The notes beneath the pieces are model-generated. The model searched no databases. It was not told the origin of the DNA and worked only from the letters and a program-made list of their open reading frames with translations. Shown here in pieces: positions 26,201-34,226 of a stretch of DNA of 64,000 nucleotides. A program made the position numbers and the translations under genes. The stretch is from an uncultured Planctomyces sp. Lineage in GTDB: Bacteria > Planctomycetota > Planctomycetia > Planctomycetales > Planctomycetaceae. How positions within the stretch are numbered: the first letter of the stretch is position 1; every line of letters starts with the position of its first letter. The stretch is taken from the NCBI GenBank assembly GCA_937899075.1, contig CALDJX010000607.1:1-64000 (forward strand), in the 5' to 3' direction.

Positions 26201-27221
26201 ATTTGGCCTGGGACGAACAAGCGGCACTCAGGGCTTTGGTGGACTCGTGCTTTCTGCGGGCTCCGAATCCGTAAGCTTGCTACTCCGCGCTCTGTCTCGA
26301 AGTCGAAAAATCGAGATCCTAAGCCGACCTCAAATCCGCACACTGGACAATCGCGAAGCATTAATCCGCATGGTTCGCGAACAATCGCGTGTCAACGGTT
26401 TCCAGACCAATGCCACCAATGGCACATTCAATCCACTCGTTGAGCAAGCTGAGGCAGGGATTATCTTAAAGGTGACACCGACAATCAGCCCTGACGGGGA
26501 TATCCTGATGAGCCTGACTGCAGAAAAAAGTCAGTTCGACAATACAACCGGGCCGATCCTTGTGCCGGCCGGCAACAACCAGGCGGAAATTCGATCGACC
26601 GTCAAAGACCTGACACAGGCCGAAACAACGGTCGTCGTGGCGGACGAGCAAACGATCGTCCTCGGCGGGCTGATCACCAAAAGCACAACCAGTGAAACCC
26701 GTAAAGTTCCATGGCTGGGTGACCTTCCGGTTGTCGGACACGGATTTCGCTTCGACGCTGAAACTACTACTCGAACTGAGTTGCTGATCTTCCTGACGCC
26801 GCGCATTGTCAAAGGGCACTCGGGCAATGAGCTGATCAAGCAGGTTGAAAGTCAGCGTCTGCACTACTGCGAAGCCGACGCCGAAGAAATTCACGGACCG
26901 ATTTACGGCATCCCGGCTTCGGCCAAGCCGTCGCAGTTTGAACCGTCGAGCTTCCAGATGGCTCCGACCATCCCGATGATGGAGTCATCACAGTTTCCGC
27001 GTCCGCTGCCAGCTCCTGGTGAGGAACAGGAATTCCCGACGACTTCACAGCGGGCAGCCTTCTCGCCAATCACGAACCCGTTTGACACTTCATCACAAAA
27101 CCGAATTCGCCAGGTTGGTTTCACCGGTCAAGAGCCGCAGCCATTCAAGCCTGCGAAGTCGGCACCGAAAAAGAAGAGTTCGTTCCTCAACTTCGGACGA
27201 TCGCTGAACCGCAAAGAATAA
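23274..27221 (+). CDS. Type II/III secretion-type secretin of unusual length
   Basis: The 1315-residue protein has an N-terminal signal region (about 15-40), an N0/STN-like domain (about 63-145; WDQVLQDVAQSTGAVLVAD), a Gln/Pro-rich spacer (about 150-260), then a row of about six to seven NolW-like N-domains, recognised by repeating ADARTNSIVAIGSKADL, ADARSNTVVVTSPRES and VDARTNSIVAVGTKEAL followed by EALIxRLD. The C-terminal secretin barrel (about 900-1190) ends with IVLGGLITKSTTS, RKVPWLGDLPVVG and ELLIFLTPRIV. A Pro/Ser-rich tail of about 100 residues follows. Secretins form the outer-membrane channel of type II and related systems; typical GspD has 3-4 N-domains and about 650-750 residues. 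No gsp partner genes are in the window. The start at 23274 is set by the signal peptide. Confidence 0.9.
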   Translation: MRRFQIAASEVFRNKSLGLSLATVAVGFALQPVSDACAQSRFSSSRLSRTSSQKSEAPPEASQAEEATTKLNFYSKTWDQVLQDVAQSTGAVLVADKIPRGRYSRQDFRNYSRSEAVRILNDELEKQDFRILEKGKYLVVLNLPAARPEYSRLQIESPQQAPANDSAVGTATVQDGQRSAQGPATSQRPASSFAQQNQTAPANHQYQQAPRQRAFERGSVTINPTQPAYDQDSASNYQPRTQRSRPGAIRQLNFQAAGEGGAFSTEQTPQKTIRQLFEPRSRTARSLAATLYGAFRERAEIVEEGPDGLPAMRVSAPVSKDDPDKPKSIVFTVAADVEANEILVEGPADQVARVVRLLERLDVAPTTNGEQTRLVTTEKSAGAIAANLRPAVSRLVAQNDGGAAPPMPNDGQGAGDASLPDLVGGIRGNVDVEAVDELGVLVLKGNTSDIDAVMEIIRQIELLSARSAPDIHLRLLENVDSVALAELLTEVYDELNQARGRTQQQSPQIGIIAVGRPNGVLILSPEDDREAIEKLIDELDQPVPNQATFVVARVKNGIASSIVQIIKDTWQERFGLENRPRLSADARTNSIVAIGSKADLVEVVALIEQLDTQESGAISEVQVVELRHSVAEELSTTVNAILQSILNPPQLGQGQLGQAFLGFGGNSSQALREVRSAVLEYLVGEGDDVRKVRSGILADIRLTADARSNTVVVTSPRESMELVLALIARLDRPATSVATIKHFSLKNADAESTRTLLDELFGAETTGNTQVGVQLAGAEKASSVVPLKFSVDARTNSIVAVGTKEALQVVEALIFRLDDSDIRQRQTTIIRLKQAPAGDIATAIDNFLSSQIELLANQDDLISAFELVEREVIVQAEPYTNSLLISATPRYFDQIREMVMTLDQALPQVIIQAMIVEVALEDTDEFGIELGLQDSLLFSRGLGGAAGNPGFGFNSNGLPNTNTASQGNLAGQALSTFGLGRTSGTQGFGGLVLSAGSESVSLLLRALSRSRKIEILSRPQIRTLDNREALIRMVREQSRVNGFQTNATNGTFNPLVEQAEAGIILKVTPTISPDGDILMSLTAEKSQFDNTTGPILVPAGNNQAEIRSTVKDLTQAETTVVVADEQTIVLGGLITKSTTSETRKVPWLGDLPVVGHGFRFDAETTTRTELLIFLTPRIVKGHSGNELIKQVESQRLHYCEADAEEIHGPIYGIPASAKPSQFEPSSFQMAPTIPMMESSQFPRPLPAPGEEQEFPTTSQRAAFSPITNPFDTSSQNRIRQVGFTGQEPQPFKPAKSAPKKKSSFLNFGRSLNRKE

Positions 27222-27227
27222 CCTTCG

Positions 27228-27280
27228 TAGGCTGGGTCAAGACCCAGCGAATCCCCACAGCTGGGTCGAGACCCAGCCTA
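27228..27280. repeat. Double hairpin repeat, TAGGCTGGGTC family
   Basis: TAGGCTGGGTCAAGACCCAGC (split as 27228-27237 and 27238-27248) is itself a hairpin, and its near-mirror at 27260-27280 is a second; the two arms also pair with each other with two mismatches. It sits 7 bases after the secretin stop. A longer relative starting GTAGGCTGG is at 48534-48625. Confidence 0.75.
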
Positions 27281-27358
27281 CTCAACTGGTTGCAAGCAAA
27301 CCAGTGCCACCCACTTCCCGATTTCCGACCTTGTCATTCCCGCACGGAGCGATTCGCC

Positions 27359-28519
27359 ATGATCCGGATTCCGTGTCTGCTTGCCGCAACCTCGCTGTTC
27401 CTGTTCTCGTCTGTTGGGTGTTCATCACTCAGTTTGCCGCATTTCGGAAAATCACCGGCGGCGAGTGTCAGCAGCCACCCGGCACGATGCCTGTGTTTGT
27501 GGCAGCCCGTTAAGACAGAAGATGCCAGCGGTCAGCCGGTGCAGGGTTTCGGCGGACAGGTCTACTTCTTCGAAGCCGGCTCGGAAGAACCGGTCGAGGT
27601 CACAGGCGACGTTCGAGTTTTCGTCTTTGATGATGTCGGCACGCCCGAACAACAGGCACGGCCGAAAACTGTCGAAGACTTCGACTCTTTCGTCTGGAAG
27701 TCATTCCGCAACAAGTCTCAGGTCGGCACGAACTACGCTTTGTTCGTACCCTTTGATCAGGCCAGCAAATACGAATCAATCTGCTCGCTGAGATTGCGAC
27801 TCGTCCAGGCAGACGGCACTCAGGTTTTCTCTGACATGGCAACGGTAAAACTCGCCGGCGAACCGCGCGACGATAAATCGATCCGCCAGCTCGTCAGCCC
27901 TCGCGAACATTCCATCAGTCCGGAAAGAAGTCGCGAACTGCGAGTCGATCTTCAACGACAACGTGACTCCAGCGACCGATCCACGACGATTGGTTCCATC
28001 ACGGAAGGCAGTCTGTCGCTGTCCGAAAACGCCTCGTCGAGTGACTCGACATCCAGTGACTCGACGCTCGACGAACACGCGAGTTTGAAGATTCAACGAT
28101 ACGAAGCGCGACTCGCTGAAATGCACCACGACTACGAACGAGCCAACGATCAGCGATACCAGAATTCGCCTCGCAACATTCGCGATGAAATTTCAGACCT
28201 GCTGCCGGCCATCCGTAAGGTGTCACACGGCAGCCGGACACCACAGCAGCGAGTCAGGCCCGCGGCGCATGAAGTTTTCTCGGCAGAGGAACCGCAACGC
28301 GTCCAACACGCTGTCTATAACGAAGATCGTTCGCAGTCCTCGTTCTGGAATGACGATCAAAGCGAAGGTCGTTCAGAACGGACGGGCAGCTCAACGTCAG
28401 ATGGAAGGATTCAGAACTTCTCTCGACCGTTGGGTCGACGTCGCGAACCAGCTCGACCACGAGTCTGGTCAGACGAAAGTCAGTTGCAGGCGCTGCAGCT
28501 CGCAAGAATTGCCGAATGA
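27359..28519 (+). CDS. Putative lipoprotein of unknown function
   Basis: The 386-residue protein has a lipoprotein signal with lipobox ending SSVGC at residue 21. The next ~170 residues form a predicted beta-rich domain (RCLCLWQPV, GQVYFFEAGSEEPVEV, VRVFVFDDVG) that recurs in planctomycete proteins lacking a named function. The remaining half is Ser/Arg/Glu-rich, low in hydrophobic residues and probably disordered. GGAG lies about 9 bases before the ATG. It is 137 bases after the secretin in the same direction, with a hairpin repeat between; a role as an envelope partner of the secretin is inference. Confidence 0.75.
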   Translation: MIRIPCLLAATSLFLFSSVGCSSLSLPHFGKSPAASVSSHPARCLCLWQPVKTEDASGQPVQGFGGQVYFFEAGSEEPVEVTGDVRVFVFDDVGTPEQQARPKTVEDFDSFVWKSFRNKSQVGTNYALFVPFDQASKYESICSLRLRLVQADGTQVFSDMATVKLAGEPRDDKSIRQLVSPREHSISPERSRELRVDLQRQRDSSDRSTTIGSITEGSLSLSENASSSDSTSSDSTLDEHASLKIQRYEARLAEMHHDYERANDQRYQNSPRNIRDEISDLLPAIRKVSHGSRTPQQRVRPAAHEVFSAEEPQRVQHAVYNEDRSQSSFWNDDQSEGRSERTGSSTSDGRIQNFSRPLGRRREPARPRVWSDESQLQALQLARIAE

Positions 28520-28733
28520 TGTCTCTGACGATCGCGTTAGCACGTTTGCGGGATGCTGCTCGCAGTCACCGTTCAGCATCTGTTCGAATCGACGAGCGAT
28601 ATCGAAAGTCTGTTTGAATAGCGGCTGAACGTTGTCCGAGAGGCCTCTAACGCGTTCACGTCAGGGCTCGTGTCAATACTTGTGACGATGTCGTAATAAT
28701 GCCGATTTCGCTGACAATTCTGCCGAAAACTGA

Positions 28734-28762
28734 TTGACGATGGAAAATGGCCTCGGTACTTT
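28734..28762 (+). promoter_or_regulatory. Candidate promoter for the small RNA or leader
   Basis: TTGACG (28734-28739, five of six matches) and TACTTT (28757-28762, three of six) are separated by 17 bases. Transcription would start near 28769. The -10 is weak, so this rests mainly on its position before the structured region and terminator. Confidence 0.35.
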
Positions 28763-28768
28763 CACGCG

Positions 28769-28873
28769 ACAGTATTGCTGGTGTGCTGACGTTCGGAATT
28801 ATTGCCGGCATCATAAGTCGCCGAAAAGCACACCTTCGCCTCGTGTGGGTTCGTCCTGCACGAGGCTTTTTTT
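28769..28873 (+). ncRNA. Candidate small RNA or transcription-attenuating leader
   Basis: The approximately 105-base unit lies in a 472-base gap, 250 bases after the lipoprotein gene. It has an 8-base-pair perfect stem (GGTGTGCT at 28780-28787 with AGCACACC at 28827-28834) closing a second stem (TTCGG at 28792-28796 with CCGAA at 28821-28825), a possible inner stem around 28799-28816, and then a terminator hairpin. This arrangement of receptor-like stem plus terminator fits an sRNA or a riboswitch/attenuator for the downstream gene starting at 28992. I match it to no known RNA class. The rest of the gap (28520-28733) holds nothing I recognise. Confidence 0.45.
28838..28873 (+). terminator. 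Rho-independent terminator with no coding gene just before it
   Basis: GCCTCGTG (28838-28845) pairs perfectly with CACGAGGC (28859-28866) around a 13-base loop, followed by seven T. It is 319 bases past the nearest upstream stop codon, which suggests it ends a non-coding transcript or acts as an attenuator. Confidence 0.8.
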
Positions 28874-28991
28874 GTGCGCGGGTGTACTTAGCATGTCGCC
28901 CTTACCGGCTTCGTCTGGAAGCCACGGAGACTCATCCGCAAGGCCGTCAGGCGGCATGACACTCAGGCAGTACGGAACCGGAAACAACACC

Positions 28992-30026
28992 ATGACGGAA
29001 ATCATGATCCATATCTTTGATGCATCGGCGACTGGGGAATCCACAGACGGAAACTCGCAGACCCACGCGTGCTCAGTTTTCGACGCAGGACGAGCTCTCG
29101 CCGAATCGCTGGCAGCAGACTCGAACGAAGTTCACTGCATGGCTTCCGCCGAGTTCGTCCCGAATGCCGAGCAGCTTGCCACGGCGGCTGATCAGCTTAG
29201 GTCGGCTCGCGCGGCGATTGGAATTCTGTCAGGAACCGCGCATGCCGATCTGACGTTTGCATGGACGCGACTTCCGTCGGCGCTGGCGGCTTTCGCGATG
29301 CCACCGGAGACTCGCGGGGCAATCCTGATCGACGCGGCCCAGCCCGTTCAGCTTCCGAGTGAGAACAGCGAACGGCCGATTCAGGAACTCATCATTCGCG
29401 CGGCGATGGAGAAACCGAACACGGTGATCCTGCTTGATGCTGGAGCCGCGTCGGTCGAGTCGCCGTTACCGAACGCCGACGTCGATCTGCCTGAACTTGC
29501 TCCACGACATCCAGGCGGAAAGCGTCAGTGGCTGGCGGGTCTCTTGAAGCAGATGAAACCTCAGAAGTATTTCGACGGTGCCGGTGACCCCTGCGAAGCC
29601 GAAGCCGTCGTTGCCGGCCTGCTTCAGATCAACGACTACCTGGACGAAAGTCACAACCACTCGCAGAGCATTCAGGGCGAAGGTCAGGACGCGAACGGCG
29701 ACTACTGGCACGGCATCATGCATCGCCGCGAGCCGGACTACGGAAACGGCAAATACTGGTTCCGCCGAGTTGGCCATCACCCGTGTTTCGACTTCCTTCC
29801 GGCTCTGGCTGGCCAGGCGTTTGACGAGTGCAAATCTTCAGACGCAGCAGACTGGAAACATCAAGTCGTTGGATCAAACGGCTGGGACGGGGCGGCGTTT
29901 ATCGACCTGTGCCAGGCAGCCGAGCGGTCTTCAGATCCTGAACTGACGACAGCGGCGAAGAGAATCCAATGGGCCGAGATGCTGTTGCTGTTGGAGCATT
30001 CGTATCGGCAGGCGTGTGGTCGTTAG
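28992..30026 (+). CDS. Conserved-looking protein of unknown function (344 residues)
   Basis: No signal peptide or membrane segment is visible. The middle has an alpha/beta pattern (AIGILSGTAHADLTFAW, AILIDAAQPVQL, NTVILLDAGA). The C-terminal third is striking for His and acidic residues: LDESHNHSQSI, GDYWHGIMHRREPDYGNGKYWF and VGHHPCFDFL, which could form a metal site. I do not recognise a named family. Two starts are possible, ATG at 28956 and ATG at 28992; I take 28992, which has GGAAA upstream. It follows the candidate RNA and terminator by about 120 bases, so that element may control it. Confidence 0.7.
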   Translation: MTEIMIHIFDASATGESTDGNSQTHACSVFDAGRALAESLAADSNEVHCMASAEFVPNAEQLATAADQLRSARAAIGILSGTAHADLTFAWTRLPSALAAFAMPPETRGAILIDAAQPVQLPSENSERPIQELIIRAAMEKPNTVILLDAGAASVESPLPNADVDLPELAPRHPGGKRQWLAGLLKQMKPQKYFDGAGDPCEAEAVVAGLLQINDYLDESHNHSQSIQGEGQDANGDYWHGIMHRREPDYGNGKYWFRRVGHHPCFDFLPALAGQAFDECKSSDAADWKHQVVGSNGWDGAAFIDLCQAAERSSDPELTTAAKRIQWAEMLLLLEHSYRQACGR

Positions 30027-30035
30027 ACGACAATG

Positions 30036-30119
30036 CCGTAGGGTGCGTGGAGCGGAGCGCAACGCACCATTCACCGCGGCAGGGATTAGCCGGTGCGTTG
30101 CGCTCCACACACCCTACGG
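30036..30119. repeat. Inverted repeat, TAGGGTGCGT family
   Basis: The left arm starts CCGTAGGGTGCGTGGAGCG at 30036 and the right arm, read on the other strand from 30119, starts CCGTAGGGTGTGTGGAGCG; the arms pair to CAACGCACC with one mismatch and a 5-base insertion in the left. It fills the gap between two convergent genes (stops at 30026 and 30126). Confidence 0.8.
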
Positions 30120-30125
30120 AGTGAA

Positions 30126-31076
30126 TCAGCTTCGACGTCCAAATCGTCGATTGAACGCAGCGTCGGCCGCGATCAGTAGCTTTCGCCAGGTGGGAAGGCT
30201 CACTCGGCGGCTGTAAACATCGAAGTTGCGTTTGGAAATTTCTTTGAGCAGCCCGCCATAGATCCTGAGCATCGCTTTCAGGATTGGCTGACCCGGCGGT
30301 TCGAGCCACTGAAACAGGCCGTCGGCCTTCGCGTAGTAGGATTCGGCTCGATCCACCTGAAACGTCATCAGCTTATGAAACCGCTCGTCCATCACGCGGT
30401 TGCCGATGTCGGCCGGCGTCATGTCAAAACGGACAAGGTCTTCGGCGGGCAGATAAACGCGACCGTTGTCTGCGTCTTCGCCGAGGTCGCGCAGGATGTT
30501 CGTCAGCTGAAACGCCAGTCCGCAGTCAGCCGCCGACTTCAACGCGGCTTCGTCGTTATACCCCCAGATGTGGATGCAGCAGACTCCGACCACTCCGGCA
30601 ACGCGGTAGCAATAGTCGGCGAGTTCTTCGAACGTCTCAAACTGGCAGTGCAGTTCGGTCCTGGCGATTGATGACTCGCGTTCTGCGAGGGCTGCTGCCA
30701 GATCCATCCGCACGCCGCTGATCACGTCGAGGAAACAGTGCGTCGGGATTTTGTACCGCGCCGTCATGTCAATCAGAGCTGGAAACACCAGACGGAATTC
30801 GTCGCGGCCGGTACCGAAGTCATGATCGGGCGACTGCCCATCGCTCAACGCCGCACGAGTTGCCGCGTCCCAGTCTGCGAGTCTCGCCGAACGGACATCC
30901 AATGGCACGCTTTCGTCATCGCCGACGTCGTCGCACAGCCGCATGTACGAATACAGGACGCACATCGCCTGGAACTGGTCGGGCGGCAGGCCGGTGAACG
31001 AGTAGTAAAAATTCTTCGCCGTGCGTCGCGCCAGCTTCTGGCAGCACGCGTAGGAATCGGCGAGAGATTCAGACAT
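30126..31076 (-). CDS. Squalene/phytoene synthase family protein
   Basis: The 316-residue protein has both Asp-rich prenyl-diphosphate sites: MRLCDDVGDDE at 45-55 and QLTNILRDLGEDADNGRVYLP near 190. RTAKNFYYSF near the N-terminus and GVCCIHIWGY are also typical. Length and motifs match head-to-head synthases (trans-isoprenyl diphosphate synthases), and the look is that of HpnC/HpnD, which make squalene through presqualene or hydroxysqualene steps for hopanoids; a phytoene synthase is the alternative. No desaturase or partner hpn gene is adjacent. Planctomycetes make squalene-derived lipids. It starts 53 bases before the HAD gene stop side and both run on the minus strand. Confidence 0.88.
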   Translation of the reverse strand: MSESLADSYACCQKLARRTAKNFYYSFTGLPPDQFQAMCVLYSYMRLCDDVGDDESVPLDVRSARLADWDAATRAALSDGQSPDHDFGTGRDEFRLVFPALIDMTARYKIPTHCFLDVISGVRMDLAAALAERESSIARTELHCQFETFEELADYCYRVAGVVGVCCIHIWGYNDEAALKSAADCGLAFQLTNILRDLGEDADNGRVYLPAEDLVRFDMTPADIGNRVMDERFHKLMTFQVDRAESYYAKADGLFQWLEPPGQPILKAMLRIYGGLLKEISKRNFDVYSRRVSLPTWRKLLIAADAAFNRRFGRRS

Positions 31077-31129
31077 GGGACGGCGACTCGGAGGAAGTTC
31101 CTGGTTAGTCGCCGGCGTGTTCAGGCAGG

Positions 31130-31807
31130 TCAGGCGACGTTGAGCACTTCTACGATGAGAGGATCACGTAGAGTGTCTGCGATCCGGCAGGCGTTTGAAA
31201 AGTCGTGGTAGCGACTGTGTTCATGCGGGACGGAAATCACGAACGCTCCCGCCGCCGAAGCCGCGTTCGTTCCTGCTTCGCTGTCCTCAAACACGAGCAT
31301 CTCACTCGGATCAACGCCCAGCCTGGCGGCGGCTTTCAGATAGATTTCAGGATTCGGTTTTCCCTGCTCGACGTTCTCGGCAGTCAGTGCGAACTCAAAA
31401 CGTTCGAACAGCCCGTCAAACCGTCCCATCAGATTGCTGAGAAATCGGATCGGCGACGACGTAGCAACGGCTTTGGGAAGTCCGCGTTGTTCGAGCGTCG
31501 TGAACATTTCGAAGGCTCCCGGCATCGGCTCCAGGTGCTCATCGAGCATCCCCAGAAACCGCACGCTGCATTCTTCCTGCAGGTCATCGACGGATTCTGC
31601 AGACCCGAGTGCTTCCTTCAGGATGCGCATGCCTTCGGGAGGTCGCCGACCCATCATGCGACGGATCAAATCGTCAGGCATCTCGCAGTTTCGAGTCTCA
31701 AAGATCTGCGCGGCCGCAAACGAAAACACGTGCTCCGTGTTGAAGATCAAACCGTCGAGGTCGAACGCGACAGCCCGAATCGGTCGAGCAGGAAGAGTAG
31801 CGGACAT
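31130..31807 (-). CDS. HAD-family phosphatase (beta-phosphoglucomutase-like)
   Basis: The 225-residue protein carries all four HAD motifs: DLDGLIF with Asp16 as nucleophile and Asp18, the Ser/Thr of AVATSSP, Lys in GKPNPEIY and the acidic pair in VFEDSEAG. An alpha-helical cap between motifs 1 and 2 places it in subfamily IA, close in look to beta-phosphoglucomutase and 2-deoxyglucose-6-phosphatase types. It probably dephosphorylates a small sugar phosphate in the cytoplasm; the substrate cannot be read. I choose the ATG at 31807; the upstream in-frame sequence to 31945 lies in a repeat and is not family-like. It sits between squalene synthase and purH on the same strand. Confidence 0.87.
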   Translation of the reverse strand: MSATLPARPIRAVAFDLDGLIFNTEHVFSFAAAQIFETRNCEMPDDLIRRMMGRRPPEGMRILKEALGSAESVDDLQEECSVRFLGMLDEHLEPMPGAFEMFTTLEQRGLPKAVATSSPIRFLSNLMGRFDGLFERFEFALTAENVEQGKPNPEIYLKAAARLGVDPSEMLVFEDSEAGTNAASAAGAFVISVPHEHSRYHDFSNACRIADTLRDPLIVEVLNVA

Positions 31808-31840
31808 TCCGTGCATTCTGTGTGAGTTTGAAACAGCGGG

Positions 31841-32060
31841 GATTTGAATCGCAGAGGACGGAGAGGAAAACGTCGCAGAGGTGGCAGAAGGAAATCGATA
31901 TTCAGCTGAGAAGAAACAGGAACACTCATCTTCGCTAATAGGCACTCATAAAAAATCAGTGAAGATTAGCGTCTATCAGTGTTCCCGATTTCGCGAGCAC
32001 TTCAGACTTCTCGGCAGCCTCAGCGTCTTCTTTTCTCTCCGTCCTCTGCGATTACAAATC
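31841..32060. repeat. Compound inverted repeat (CGCAGAGG family enclosing GGAACACT family)
   Basis: The outer arms start GATTTGAATCGCAGAGGACG on the left and GATTTGTAATCGCAGAGGACG-like on the right when read on the other strand, and pair for about 45 positions. Inside, at 31919-31984, a second inverted repeat has arms beginning GGAACACT, with TAATAGGC and CGCTAAT words. It lies between the HAD gene start and the purH stop. Confidence 0.8.
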
Positions 32061-32082
32061 GAGAGTCAAGACGCACGATTCA

Positions 32083-33693
32083 TCAATGTTTAAAGTGACG
32101 GCGGCCGGTGAAGATCATGGCCATGCCGTGCTCGTTGCAGGCGGCGATGACTTCTTCATCCTTGACTGAACCCCCGGGCTGGATGGCTGCGGTAATGCCG
32201 GCTTTGGCGGCTTCGTCGATTCCGTCTCGGAAAGGGAAGAACGCGTCCGAGGCGACGATGCCGCCTTTACTGCGTTCTCCGGATTTGCGAGCGGCGATTT
32301 CGGCGGAGTCCAGCCGGCTCATCTGGCCCGCTCCGACGCCGACGGCCATGCCATCTTTCGCGTAAAGAATCGCGTTTGATTTCACGTGCCGACAAACCTG
32401 CCAGCCAAATTTCAGATCGCGCAGTTCAGAATCGGTTGGCTGTCGGTCGGTGACGACATTCCACTTGTCTTGCGGATCCGCCTGGTCATCGCGGTCCTGC
32501 GCGAGCAGTCCGCCAGCGACTCGTCGAAATTCCTGAGTCGTCGCCGTGACCGAGCACATGCCTGGCAGCTTGAGCAGTCGAACGTTTTTCTTCCACTTCG
32601 GCCGAGTCGTCAGAGCTTCGAACGCGTCGTCAGCAAAGCCGGGGCAGATGATGGCTTCGACAAACCGGCCCGGTTCGCACAGCAGTTCTGCGGTGGCGAG
32701 GTCGAGTTCGCGGTTGAAGCTGATGATTGATCCGAAGGCGCTGACCGGGTCGCCCGCGTACGCATTCGTGAAAGCTTCGGCGAGTGTCGGAGCGATCGCG
32801 CAACCGCACGGGTTGTTGTGCTTGAGGACCGCTGCTGCCGGCTCATCAAAGTCTCTGACGATGGCGATGGCCGCGTCGAGGTCCAGCAGGTTGTTGTAGG
32901 AAAGCTCTTTGCCGTTGAGCTGTTCGGCTGCCGCCAGTGAGGAATCGGCAAAGGAAGGCTCAACGTAGAAGGCCGCTCGCTGATGAGGATTCTCACCGTA
33001 CCGCAGAGGCGATCGCTTTTCGAAAGTCAGGGCGAGCGTCTTCGGGAAGTCGGCGAGGTCTTCGGCCGATTCCGTTTCGTCGGCCACTGCTTCGCTCGCG
33101 ACAAGTTTGTGCATGTAGTTGGCGATGGCTCGGTCGTAGCGAGCGGTCATTTCGAAAGCGGCCGCGGTTAGTTCTCGCCGGAAGCCGTCGCTTAGTTTGC
33201 CGTCGCCCTGCAACGATTCCAGCACCCGCTCATACTGACACGGCGAGGTGACCACGCCGACATAAGCGTGATTCTTCGCGGCCGAACGGACCATGCTGGG
33301 GCCGCCGATGTCGATGTTCTCGATGGCGTCCGCGACGGAGACGTCCGGTTTCGCGATCGTCTGCTCGAACGGGTACAGGTTTACAACGACCAGCTCGAAC
33401 GGAATGATGCCGTGTTCGGCGATGGCCGCAGCGTCGTCGGCCAGATCCGGTCGGCCAAGGATTGCTCCGTGAACCTTGGGATGCAGCGTCTTGACGCGGC
33501 CGTCCATGATTTCCGGGAAGTTCGTGTAGCTCGAAATGTCCTGAACAGGGATGCCAGCCGCCTCGATCGCCTTGCGGGTTCCGCCTGTCGAAATGATCTC
33601 GAAACCCAGCTCGACAAGCCCCTTGACGAAGGAATCGATGCCGTTTTTATCACTGACGCTGACGAGTGCTCGCCGAGGAAATGATTCGCTCAT
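32083..33693 (-). CDS. purH: Bifunctional AICAR transformylase / IMP cyclohydrolase
   Basis: The 536-residue protein has the N-terminal IMP cyclohydrolase domain (about 1-195; [38 protein letters not shown]) and the C-terminal AICAR transformylase domain (about 200-536; [41 protein letters not shown] at the end). It performs the last two steps of purine synthesis using 10-formyl-THF. The ATG at 33693 is set by homology; the upstream extension to 33780 is not family-like. Length is normal for the family. It probably heads its own transcript; a 533-base gap lies before the next gene on the other strand. Confidence 0.96.
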   Translation of the reverse strand: MSESFPRRALVSVSDKNGIDSFVKGLVELGFEIISTGGTRKAIEAAGIPVQDISSYTNFPEIMDGRVKTLHPKVHGAILGRPDLADDAAAIAEHGIIPFELVVVNLYPFEQTIAKPDVSVADAIENIDIGGPSMVRSAAKNHAYVGVVTSPCQYERVLESLQGDGKLSDGFRRELTAAAFEMTARYDRAIANYMHKLVASEAVADETESAEDLADFPKTLALTFEKRSPLRYGENPHQRAAFYVEPSFADSSLAAAEQLNGKELSYNNLLDLDAAIAIVRDFDEPAAAVLKHNNPCGCAIAPTLAEAFTNAYAGDPVSAFGSIISFNRELDLATAELLCEPGRFVEAIICPGFADDAFEALTTRPKWKKNVRLLKLPGMCSVTATTQEFRRVAGGLLAQDRDDQADPQDKWNVVTDRQPTDSELRDLKFGWQVCRHVKSNAILYAKDGMAVGVGAGQMSRLDSAEIAARKSGERSKGGIVASDAFFPFRDGIDEAAKAGITAAIQPGGSVKDEEVIAACNEHGMAMIFTGRRHFKH

Positions 33694-34226
33694 AGCTTTC
33701 TGAACAGTCCTGAATGGCTTGTGAGAACGATGGATCCGCCGAAACAGCAGACTGTGCGAGTTCTCGCAGATCGCCTTCACATTTTCCAGCAGCCCAGGAA
33801 ACGGGGCGTGACCAGCGGAATCAGGCAGAACTCATCGGATTGGGCAGCAGTCTGGGAACCGCTCACCAACGTCGAAGCCTGCCGACCCATTTCACTGGTG
33901 GCGGTGGCGGAAGAATTCGACAGAGGCAACACTGCGTCAATCGTGAAAACGACACGCCATCTGGCAATCTGTGGCGGAGTATGCTGAACCTCAACGCAGG
34001 CACTCAGCCTGTTCAATTAACGTGAGGGCCGTGTCTGGTGCCGGCGGCTTAGAAACGTGTTCAAAATAACTTCCCGAATTGCTCGAACTCAGGTAACCCG
34101 ACGCGTCAGCGAGGGACGGAAACTGAAGGATGTCCCTCGCTGACGCTTCGGGTTACCTCAGGGAAGTTATCCTTAACACGATCCTCAACACTCCAGTTTC
34201 AAACACAATCCCAACGAATCAGTCCA
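33694..34226. other. Divergent intergenic region of 533 bases
   Basis: It lies between purH (-) and the DUF1080 gene (+). Short ORFs on both strands (for example 33777-34016, minus) have no family or good start. The recognisable content is the inverted repeat at 34091-34158 and its flanking AACTTCCC/GGGAAGTT pair. No convincing promoter. Confidence 0.4.
34091..34158. repeat. Inverted repeat, AGGTAACCCGACGCGTCAGCG family
   Basis: The arms at 34091-34117 and 34132-34158 pair with two mismatches over 27 positions around a 14-base loop. Outside them AACTTCCC (34069-34076) and GGGAAGTT form another pair. It lies in the divergent gap, about 70 bases before the DUF1080 gene start. Confidence 0.85.

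Noticed and set aside
33777..34016. 79-residue minus-strand ORF between purH and the DUF1080 gene
   Set aside because: No ribosome binding site, no family and overlapping + strand ORFs of equal quality.
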